A DNA stretch of 5,073 nucleotides, from positions 1 to 5,073 of the forward strand of contig PMDT01000136.1 of NCBI GenBank assembly GCA_003154555.1, given 5' to 3'. Shown here one piece after another: positions 1-5,073 of this stretch. Numbering within the stretch: the first letter of the stretch is position 1; the number at the start of each line of letters is the position of its first letter. The DNA is from Spirochaetaceae bacterium (lineage in GTDB: Bacteria > Spirochaetota > Spirochaetia > SZUA-6 > Fen-1364). A program made the position numbers and the translations under genes. The notes under the pieces were generated by a model that was not told the origin of the DNA, made no database searches, and saw nothing but the letters and a program-made list of their open reading frames with translations.

Positions 1-65
1 CGGTCGCTCCTGGCGACATTCGTTTCGACAAAAACGGCGGGAGCCCGAGGGGTGGCGCGATATGA
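1..65 (+). CDS. Possible 3' end of an unidentified upstream gene (partial)
   Basis: The reading frame with codons starting at position 3 is open from the window edge and stops at the TGA at 63-65. Its stop overlaps the proposed dprA start as ATGA (62-65), the same coupling seen at dprA/topA and hslV/hslU further along. About 20 C-terminal residues are visible, beginning VAPGDIRFDKNG; they are too few to assign a family. All three forward frames are open over the first 60 bases and their third-position composition does not separate them, so the frame choice rests only on the overlap pattern. An alternative is the frame starting at position 1, which stops with TAG at 94-96. The function is unknown. 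Confidence 0.35.
   Translation, partial: VAPGDIRFDKNGGSPRGGAI
47..52 (+). promoter_or_regulatory. Shine-Dalgarno sequence of dprA
   Basis: GAGGGG lies 9 nt before the ATG at 62, a normal spacing. It favours this start over the in-frame ATG at 101, whose only purine-rich stretch (AGGGG, 95-99) sits 1 nt before it, too close to work well. Confidence 0.55.
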
Positions 66-1099
66 AAGCCGCGCACGCAATACTCCCGTTTGTTAGGGGC
101 ATGGACGAACACGAGCGGCTTTGTCTTTTGGGGCTTTCCCATGTCGAGTTCCTGCGTCCGCGGGAAAAGTTCACCTTGATCACCATCATGAAAGGCGCGG
201 CCCCCATTTTCGATCTCGCCCTGGCCGATATCGCCCGGCTCGTGGGGAGAAAGCTCTCCACGAGGCTCTGGCAACCGGGGCAGATCCTCGACTCCGCGCG
301 GCAAACTCAAAATGACTTGACCGAATGCGGAGCGCAAAGCATCTTTTACTGGGACACGGGGTATCCGGCCCAGCTTCGGGAGATCTACGACCCGCCGGTG
401 ACGCTTTTCATTCGTGGAACGCTTCCTGACAACGGAGATGCTCTCGCGGGGATTGTTGGAACGCGATTCCCAACGGGCGCCGCCCGGACTGCGGCATTCC
501 GGCTCGGTTTCGACCTGGGCCGGGAAGGCATCTGCGTCGTCTCGGGGCTGGCGCGCGGCATCGATCGCGAGGCGCACGAAGGGTGCGTGGAGGCGGGGGG
601 AAGATCAGTCGCGGTGCTGGGCAACGGCATCGACCGGATCTACCCGGTGAGCAGCAGGCCCGCTGCACGGGCGCTGCTGGATCGCGGAGGGGCAATCCTG
701 AGCGAATACCCGCCCGGCGTGCCGCCCCTGCAATACCACTTCCCCGCGCGCAACCGGATCATCAGCGGCCTGTGCAGGGCCGTGGTGATCGTGCAGGCGC
801 CGGAGCGCTCGGGAGCGCTCATCACGGCTGAATACGCGCTGGACCAGGGGAGGGACCTCTGGGTTCATGCCGCCGGAATCCCGGGAAGCGCAGGGGCCGG
901 GACGGGCCGGCTCGCCGACGCGGGGGCGCCGGTGATCAGCGGAGCCGCGGACATCCTTCGTGACTGGGGAATGAGCGCGACCGCGTTCCCCATCGATTCC
1001 CGGCATGGGTCTGCGGCCGACTTTTCGTCGCGGACGCTGGAGGAAGAGCTCGATGGCAACTGCGCCGTGCACGGCGGGAAAACATACTGGAGAACATGA
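62..1099 (+). CDS. dprA: DNA-processing protein DprA (Smf)
   Basis: DprA (Smf) is a cytoplasmic protein that binds single-stranded DNA and loads RecA during uptake of DNA by transformation; it also occurs in species not known to be competent. Residues about 15-90 form a poorly conserved helical N-terminal region. The Rossmann-like core follows, with the family signatures YPAQLREIYDPP (101-112), VGTR (132-135), SGLARGID (161-168), a GNGIDRIYP segment (187-195), FPARNRIISG (227-236) and SGALITAEYALDQGRD (250-265). After that it diverges: the usual VPG and GTN-L-I motifs are replaced by WVHAAG (267-272) and GAGTGRLADAGA (278-289). The 345-residue protein ends in a short tail with no visible winged-helix domain. 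The ATG at 62 has a good Shine-Dalgarno; the ATG at 101 is an alternative that would remove 13 residues. The stop overlaps the topA start by 4 nt. Family assignment is firm; a role in transformation here is not shown. Confidence 0.95.
   Translation: MKAAHAILPFVRGMDEHERLCLLGLSHVEFLRPREKFTLITIMKGAAPIFDLALADIARLVGRKLSTRLWQPGQILDSARQTQNDLTECGAQSIFYWDTGYPAQLREIYDPPVTLFIRGTLPDNGDALAGIVGTRFPTGAARTAAFRLGFDLGREGICVVSGLARGIDREAHEGCVEAGGRSVAVLGNGIDRIYPVSSRPAARALLDRGGAILSEYPPGVPPLQYHFPARNRIISGLCRAVVIVQAPERSGALITAEYALDQGRDLWVHAAGIPGSAGAGTGRLADAGAPVISGAADILRDWGMSATAFPIDSRHGSAADFSSRTLEEELDGNCAVHGGKTYWRT
1089..1092 (+). promoter_or_regulatory. Shine-Dalgarno sequence of topA (bears on start choice)
   Basis: GGAG lies within the last codons of dprA. 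It is only 3 nt before the first ATG (1096) but 6 nt before the directly following in-frame ATG (1099). Spacing therefore favours the second ATG, which would shorten TopA by one residue and turn the 4-nt overlap with dprA into a 1-nt overlap. Confidence 0.5.
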
Positions 1100-3435
1100 T
1101 GCCAAAAGAGAAGACGCCGAAAAAGCGGGCTGATGACGACGCCACGACTGCCACCGGAATCCCGGACACGGCCACGGTTGTCGATACTGAGCATCCGCCC
1201 CGGCGCCCGGCAAAATCGGGATCCCGGCGCCCCACCGCGGGCAAAAAGCAGATCCTCCTGATCGTGGAATCCCCGGCAAAAGGCAAGACAATAGAGAAGT
1301 ACCTCGGAAAGGGCTACACGGTCGCTGCCTCCATGGGGCACCTCATCGATCTGCCCAAATCACGGCTTGCCATCGACGTGACCGGCTCTTTCGAACCCGA
1401 GTACATCACGGTGAGGGGCAAGGCCAGGATCCTGCGCGAGCTGAAACAGAAGGCCCGCAAGGCCGATCTTATCCTGCTCGCATCGGATAATGACCGTGAG
1501 GGGGAAGCGATCTCCTTCCACTTGCGCAACGCCCTGCAGGTGGGAAAGACCCCGCCGCAGATCCAGCGCATCACCTTCAACGAAATAACACCCAAAGCCA
1601 TTCGCGACGCCGTGAGTCACCCCGGCGTCATCGACATGTCGAAGGTTAATGCGCAGAAGGCCCGGCGGGTGCTTGACCGCATCGTCGGGTATTACCTTTC
1701 GCCTCTTCTGTGGAAGAAGGTGAAGAACGGGTTGTCGGCAGGACGCGTGCAGTCCGTGGCGCTGCGCATGATCTGTGAGCGTGAAGCGGAGATCGAGGCC
1801 TTCCTGCCGGAGGAATACTGGAGCATCGAGGCGGAGCTGCGCAAGGGCAAGAGCCACTTTCTCACGCAGCTCGTCGCCATTGCCGGGGAAAAGCCGGTCC
1901 TTTCCAGCGGCGATGCGGCACGCGCATGCGTCGCGGAGCTCGCGGAAAGCCCGTTTGTCGTCGCGGAAATCAAGACGACGGAGAAGATCTCGCGGCCGCG
2001 TCCGCCATTCACGACCTCCACGATGCAGCAGACGGCTGCCAACAGGTTCGGGTTCACGGCCCGCAAGACCATGCAGATCGCCCAGGGACTCTATGAAGGG
2101 GTCAATATCGGCTCCCAGCGGCTCGGCCTGATCACCTACATGCGCACCGACTCGACCCGCATCGCGGAAAGCGCGCTGGCGGAGGTTCGCGAATTCATCG
2201 CCACGCAGTATCCCGGCGAGCTTCCCGAAGCGGCAAATATCTATGCCGTCGGCAAGGGCGCCCAGGACGCGCACGAGGCTATCCGGCCCACCTATGTGAC
2301 GCGCACGCCGGACGAGCTGAAGAAGCACCTCACCTCGGAGGAGTTCCGTCTCTATTCCATCATCTGGGAGCGCTTCGTCTCCTCCCAGATGAATCCCTCC
2401 CGCGCCAGCACGATGACGGTGGATTTCACCGCGGGCCGCTGCACCTTCCGCGCATCGAGCACGCGCGTGGTGGAAAAGGGATTCCAGAAGGCACTGTCCC
2501 TTCTCGCCTCCAAGGAGCAGACAAAAGCCCTGCCTGCCCTCGAGATCGGCGAGGAAGTGGAGCGCATCACGATCCTTCCCGAGCAGCACTTCACCATGGG
2601 TCCTCCCCGTTTCACGGATGCCACGATTGTGAAGACGCTGGAAGAAAAGGGCATCGGCCGGCCCTCCACGTACGCGCCCATCATCTCGGTCCTGCTGGAC
2701 CGCTACTACGTCGTGCGCAAGGCGCGCCAGCTCATTCCCACGGTGCTGGGAAAGATCATCAACGACATGCTCAGCAAGTCCTTCCCCGAGCTCCTGGACC
2801 CCAGCTTCACCGCGGCCATGGAGAAGCGCCTGGACGCGGTGGAAGAGGGGAGCTCGGATTGGCAGTCGATGATTCGCGAGTTCTACGGTCCCTTCCAGGA
2901 AAAGGTCGCCTCGGTCCAGGAAACGCTTGAATCGGTCAAAGGCGTGATGGACGAAAAAACGGACGTGGTCTGCGACATCTGCGGCAGGCCAATGGTGAAG
3001 AAGCTCGGCCGATTCGGCTTCTTTCTCGCCTGCACGGGTTTTCCCGCGTGCAAGAACACAAAGCCCGTGCCCTTGGCGATCTGTCCGCGTCCCGGCTGCG
3101 GCGGCAAGATCGTCGCCCGCAAGCGCAAGAAGGGTCGGGGACGCGAGTTTTACGGCTGCACGAATTACCCCGCGTGCGACTTCGTCACGTACTTCAAGCC
3201 CACGGATTCCAGCTGCCCGAAGTGCGGCTGGTTCCTCGTGGAAAGGGAAGACAAGCAGAGGGGCATGTACAAGGCGTGCATCAATCCCGACTGTGACTAT
3301 CTCCATACAAAGGAGATGGCGGCAGCCGATGCGGCCCTTCTTGCGGCAGCGGGCGCGACGGATCCCGAAGCGGCCCTTGCGCAACGGGCCGGCGTGGAGG
3401 GCGAGCCCGGCACGGAGGACGACCAGAGTGCGTGA
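1096..3435 (+). CDS. topA: DNA topoisomerase I (type IA, omega protein)
   Basis: TopA relaxes negatively supercoiled DNA by Mg-dependent single-strand cleavage and strand passage. The Toprim domain starts near residue 51: E58 lies in IVESPAK, and D131, D133 and E135 lie in SDNDREGEA, the acidic metal-binding set. VNAQKARRVLDRIVGY (184-199) and GLSAGRVQSVALR (212-224) are typical family blocks. The nucleophile is Y348 in GLITYMRTDST (344-354), with R350 beside it. DAHEAIRPT (391-399) and GIGRPSTYA (519-527) complete the core. Three four-cysteine zinc ribbons follow: C626/C629/C646/C652, C663/C668/C688/C694 and C707/C710/C728/C733. A basic, low-complexity N-terminal extension of about 50 residues precedes the Toprim domain, and an Ala/Glu/Asp-rich tail (about 741-779) follows the last ribbon. 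At 779 residues it is within the usual range. It starts with two consecutive ATGs, overlaps dprA by 4 nt and overlaps the xer gene by 8 nt. Confidence 0.98.
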   Translation: MMPKEKTPKKRADDDATTATGIPDTATVVDTEHPPRRPAKSGSRRPTAGKKQILLIVESPAKGKTIEKYLGKGYTVAASMGHLIDLPKSRLAIDVTGSFEPEYITVRGKARILRELKQKARKADLILLASDNDREGEAISFHLRNALQVGKTPPQIQRITFNEITPKAIRDAVSHPGVIDMSKVNAQKARRVLDRIVGYYLSPLLWKKVKNGLSAGRVQSVALRMICEREAEIEAFLPEEYWSIEAELRKGKSHFLTQLVAIAGEKPVLSSGDAARACVAELAESPFVVAEIKTTEKISRPRPPFTTSTMQQTAANRFGFTARKTMQIAQGLYEGVNIGSQRLGLITYMRTDSTRIAESALAEVREFIATQYPGELPEAANIYAVGKGAQDAHEAIRPTYVTRTPDELKKHLTSEEFRLYSIIWERFVSSQMNPSRASTMTVDFTAGRCTFRASSTRVVEKGFQKALSLLASKEQTKALPALEIGEEVERITILPEQHFTMGPPRFTDATIVKTLEEKGIGRPSTYAPIISVLLDRYYVVRKARQLIPTVLGKIINDMLSKSFPELLDPSFTAAMEKRLDAVEEGSSDWQSMIREFYGPFQEKVASVQETLESVKGVMDEKTDVVCDICGRPMVKKLGRFGFFLACTGFPACKNTKPVPLAICPRPGCGGKIVARKRKKGRGREFYGCTNYPACDFVTYFKPTDSSCPKCGWFLVEREDKQRGMYKACINPDCDYLHTKEMAAADAALLAAAGATDPEAALAQRAGVEGEPGTEDDQSA
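3414..3418 (+). promoter_or_regulatory. Shine-Dalgarno sequence deciding the GTG start of xer
   Basis: GGAGG in the 3' end of topA lies 9 nt before the GTG at 3428. It supports this GTG as the real start and argues against the ATG at 3293, 45 codons upstream in the same frame. Confidence 0.75.
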
Positions 3436-4345
3436 CGACTACCTGGTCTACCTTGGGGGCATCCGCAAGCTGTCGCCGCATACGTTGGAATCGTACGGCA
3501 AGGACCTCGAGAAATACGAGTCGTACCTGGGGACCCGTGGTGTGCGCCCGGAGAGCGCGGGCGTGGCGGATGCACGCGGCTTCGTGGCCTGGCTCACGCA
3601 CGAAGGGCTTTCGCCGAGGTCCGTGAACCGCATGATCTCGGGCGTCCGCGGCTGGTATCGCTTCATGGAGAGGCGCAGCCTTGTCGCGTCCAACCCCTTT
3701 GCCGAGATCCACAGCCTTCGCACGGAGAAGAGGCTGCCGTCATTCCTGTTCGAGGAAGAGATGGCGCGCCTTGTCGAGATGCCGATTCGGGAACCCTGCG
3801 CGGACGGGGATGCGTTCTGGAAGCTGCGGGACCGCGCGGTGCTCGAAACCCTCTATTCAACGGGCTGCCGCATCTCGGAGCTGGTATCGCTGGATCTGCA
3901 CGACGTGGATTTGAAGAACCACTCGGCGCGCGTCATGGGAAAGGGATCCAAGGAACGCAACGTTTTCCTCGGCGTCGCCGCCGTGGAATCCCTCCGCGCG
4001 TACATGACGCTCCGTCCGTACCACGTGCGCGCCGCGTCGGCGCCGGATGGCGCACCAGGCCCAACCGCTGCGGTCTTCATCAACCAGCGCGGCGGCAGGA
4101 TCACGGACAGGGGCGTGCGCTTCATCCTCGGGGAGTACCTCGCGCGGGCGAATCTTGGCAAGAGGGTGACCCCGCATACGTTCCGTCATTCCTTCGCGAC
4201 GCACCTGCTCGATCGGGGCGCCGATATCAGGGCCGTGCAGGAGCTGCTCGGCCACGCAAGCCTTTCCACCACGCAGGTCTATACGCACGTGGGCATGGAG
4301 AAGCTGAAAAAGGTCTACAGGAGGGCGCATCCCCATGCGAGCTGA
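3428..4345 (+). CDS. xerC: Tyrosine recombinase XerC/XerD family (chromosome dimer resolution)
   Basis: Xer recombinases resolve chromosome dimers at dif sites near the replication terminus, usually under FtsK control. From the GTG at 3428 the protein has 305 residues, the usual Xer length. Residues about 1-95 form the SAM-like core-binding domain ([21 protein letters not shown] near the start, [19 protein letters not shown] at 61-79). The catalytic domain carries the full residue set: R148 in TGCRISEL, K172 in GKGSKER, H250 and R253 in [14 protein letters not shown]276 in [10 protein letters not shown], and the nucleophile Y285 in TTQVYTHV. The same frame stays open upstream to an ATG at 3293, but those 45 residues are the third-frame reading of the topA tail and resemble no Xer N-terminus. 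The gene overlaps topA by 8 nt and hslV by 11 nt, which suits a housekeeping Xer and not a mobile integrase. Whether it is best called XerC, XerD or a single-recombinase XerA cannot be settled from the sequence alone. Confidence 0.93.
   Translation: MRDDYLVYLGGIRKLSPHTLESYGKDLEKYESYLGTRGVRPESAGVADARGFVAWLTHEGLSPRSVNRMISGVRGWYRFMERRSLVASNPFAEIHSLRTEKRLPSFLFEEEMARLVEMPIREPCADGDAFWKLRDRAVLETLYSTGCRISELVSLDLHDVDLKNHSARVMGKGSKERNVFLGVAAVESLRAYMTLRPYHVRAASAPDGAPGPTAAVFINQRGGRITDRGVRFILGEYLARANLGKRVTPHTFRHSFATHLLDRGADIRAVQELLGHASLSTTQVYTHVGMEKLKKVYRRAHPHAS
4319..4324 (+). promoter_or_regulatory. Shine-Dalgarno sequence of hslV
   Basis: AGGAGG in the last codons of the xer gene lies 10 nt before the ATG at 4335. 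It is a near-consensus site and supports a start inside the upstream gene with an 11-nt overlap. Confidence 0.75.
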
Positions 4346-4877
4346 AGAGATCAGGAGCACCACGGTCATCGCCGTGCGGCGGGAAGGTGCAGTTGCGATG
4401 GCCGGTGACGGCCAGGTGACAATGGGCGCGACGGTCATGAAGTCCAATGCGCGCAAAATCAGGAAGATATTTGACGGCAAGGTCCTCGTCGGCTTCGCCG
4501 GAGCCACGGCGGATGCTTTCACGCTCTTCGAACGCTTCGAAGGCAAGGTGAAGGAATACGGTGGAGACATCACGCGGGCGGCCGTGGAGCTGGCAAAGGA
4601 CTGGCGCACGGACCGCATCCTCCGACGCCTCGAGGCGCTCCTGCTTGTCGCCGACCGCAAGGCCACGTTCCTCATCTCGGGAACCGGCGACGTGATCGAG
4701 CCTGACGAAGGCGTCATCGCCATCGGCTCAGGGGGGAGCTTCGCCTATGCCGCGGCGCGCGCCTACCTGGACGCCTCGGCGCTGAGTGCGCATGACATCG
4801 CGGAGAGATCGCTGCGCATCGCTGCGGGGATCTGCATCTACACCAACAGTGAGATCATTGTGGAGGAGTTGACATGA
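4335..4877 (+). CDS. hslV: ATP-dependent protease peptidase subunit HslV (ClpQ)
   Basis: HslV forms a double-hexamer threonine peptidase, related to proteasome beta subunits, that degrades proteins unfolded by HslU. The nucleophile is predicted to be T9, in [11 protein letters not shown], after removal of eight N-terminal residues. Relative to T9 the partner residues fall at the expected offsets: D25 in AGDGQVT, K41 in NARKIRK and S132 in GSGG (131-134). Other family blocks are [18 protein letters not shown] (52-69), [13 protein letters not shown] (82-94), [12 protein letters not shown] (113-124) and ICIYTN (166-171). The length of 180 residues is typical and the protein appears intact. A near-consensus Shine-Dalgarno supports the ATG at 4335, 11 nt inside the end of the xer gene. 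The stop overlaps the hslU start as ATGA, so peptidase and unfoldase are likely translated in a coupled way. Confidence 0.98.
   Translation: MRAEEIRSTTVIAVRREGAVAMAGDGQVTMGATVMKSNARKIRKIFDGKVLVGFAGATADAFTLFERFEGKVKEYGGDITRAAVELAKDWRTDRILRRLEALLLVADRKATFLISGTGDVIEPDEGVIAIGSGGSFAYAAARAYLDASALSAHDIAERSLRIAAGICIYTNSEIIVEELT
4862..4868 (+). promoter_or_regulatory. Shine-Dalgarno sequence of hslU
   Basis: GGAGGAG, coding the Glu-Glu near the HslV C-terminus, lies 5 nt before the ATG at 4874. This strong site supports efficient reinitiation at hslU. Confidence 0.75.
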
Positions 4878-5073
4878 GCGGTTCGGGAGTGCCCGCGAAG
4901 GGCGCCGAGCTCACGCCGCGCCAGATCGTGGCGGCGCTCGACACGTACATCATCGGCCAGGACAAGGCCAAGAAAGCCGTGGCCATCGCGCTGCGCAACC
5001 GCACGCGGCGGCAGATGCTGCCGGAAGAGCTCCGCGACGAGATCACCCCGAAGAACATCATCATGATCGGCCC
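4874..5073 (+). CDS. hslU: ATP-dependent protease ATPase subunit HslU (ClpY), 5' part only
   Basis: HslU is the AAA+ hexameric unfoldase that feeds substrates into the HslV peptidase. Only the first 66 codons are in the window. After a short variable leader of about 11 residues comes the conserved HslU N-terminal region: [18 protein letters not shown] (12-29), [14 protein letters not shown] (33-46), then [19 protein letters not shown]. The window ends exactly where the Walker A (P-loop) motif should begin, so ATP binding, sensor, I-domain and C-terminal residues cannot be checked. ClpX shares a similar start, but the LRNRTRR and [12 protein letters not shown] blocks and the position directly after hslV identify HslU. 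The start overlaps the hslV stop by 4 nt. Confidence 0.96.
   Translation, partial: MSGSGVPAKGAELTPRQIVAALDTYIIGQDKAKKAVAIALRNRTRRQMLPEELRDEITPKNIIMIG

Noticed and set aside
802..820. Direct repeat GGAGCGCTC, two copies one base apart, each containing the palindrome GAGCGCTC
   Set aside because: It lies in dprA and codes the conserved Glu-Arg-Ser-Gly-Ala-Leu region, so coding constraint plus high GC explains it. It is too short and isolated to call a regulatory element or recombination site.
605..1291. A 228-codon - strand open frame across the dprA/topA junction
   Set aside because: It is a shadow of the two coding genes, Arg/Pro/Cys-rich, with no recognisable family motif.
2971..3297. Cysteine-rich segment as a possible separate zinc-finger protein
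   Set aside because: It continues the topA frame without interruption, and the three four-cysteine ribbons are the normal C-terminal zinc fingers of bacterial topoisomerase I.
1360..3384. A 674-codon open frame on the - strand covering most of topA
   Set aside because: It lies entirely antisense to a clear, intact topA. Its composition (rich in Arg, Ala, His, Leu, Gly and Asp) is what the complement of GC-rich, third-position-biased codons gives, and I see no recognisable domain or motif. Long antisense frames of this sort are common in high-GC genomes.
3428..4345. Tyrosine recombinase as evidence of an integrated mobile element
   Set aside because: The protein has Xer-type length and motifs, is embedded by overlaps in a housekeeping operon, and there are no attachment-site repeats, tRNA gene or phage genes nearby.
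3857..4723. A 288-codon - strand open frame across xer and hslV
   Set aside because: It is antisense to two genes with complete catalytic motifs. Its Ser/Arg/Ala-rich low-complexity composition fits a codon-bias artefact.

Overview
This window is a gene-dense stretch with every supported gene on the + strand and no intergenic gap. It holds the possible last codons of an unidentified gene, then dprA (smf), topA, a tyrosine recombinase of the XerC/XerD type, hslV, and the first 66 codons of hslU, cut by the window end just before its Walker A motif. Neighbouring genes overlap by 4 nt (dprA/topA and hslV/hslU), 8 nt (topA/xer) or 11 nt (xer/hslV). Each start has a recognisable Shine-Dalgarno sequence, placed inside the preceding gene wherever that gene is certain. 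This is what one co-transcribed, translationally coupled operon looks like. No promoter, terminator, RNA gene, repeat array or mobile element is visible. No stretch of 300 bases lacks a gene.

Organism: a GC-rich bacterium with strong G/C preference at third codon positions, which is why long spurious open frames appear on the opposite strand. From memory, the gene order fits spirochaetes: Treponema pallidum has smf-topA-xer recombinase followed by the flgB motility operon, and Borrelia burgdorferi has smf-hslV-hslU-flgB. The window looks like the combined version of these. The divergent C-terminal half of DprA and the Ile-Arg-Ser-Thr-Thr start of HslV also suggest a spirochaete. Deltaproteobacteria and Firmicutes carry related clusters, usually with trmFO between topA and xerC. 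That gene is absent here, and the topA/xer overlap leaves no room for it. A high-GC spirochaete is an inference, not a demonstrated fact.

Functionally the cluster joins DNA handling (DprA loads RecA on single-stranded DNA, TopA relaxes negative supercoils, Xer resolves chromosome dimers) with an ATP-dependent protease (HslV peptidase plus HslU unfoldase). All key catalytic residues of TopA, Xer and HslV are present, so these look like intact housekeeping genes. I found no sign of a previously undescribed system. The points worth a second look are start-site choices, the unusual DprA C-terminal half, the TopA N-terminal extension and the HslV pro-segment.
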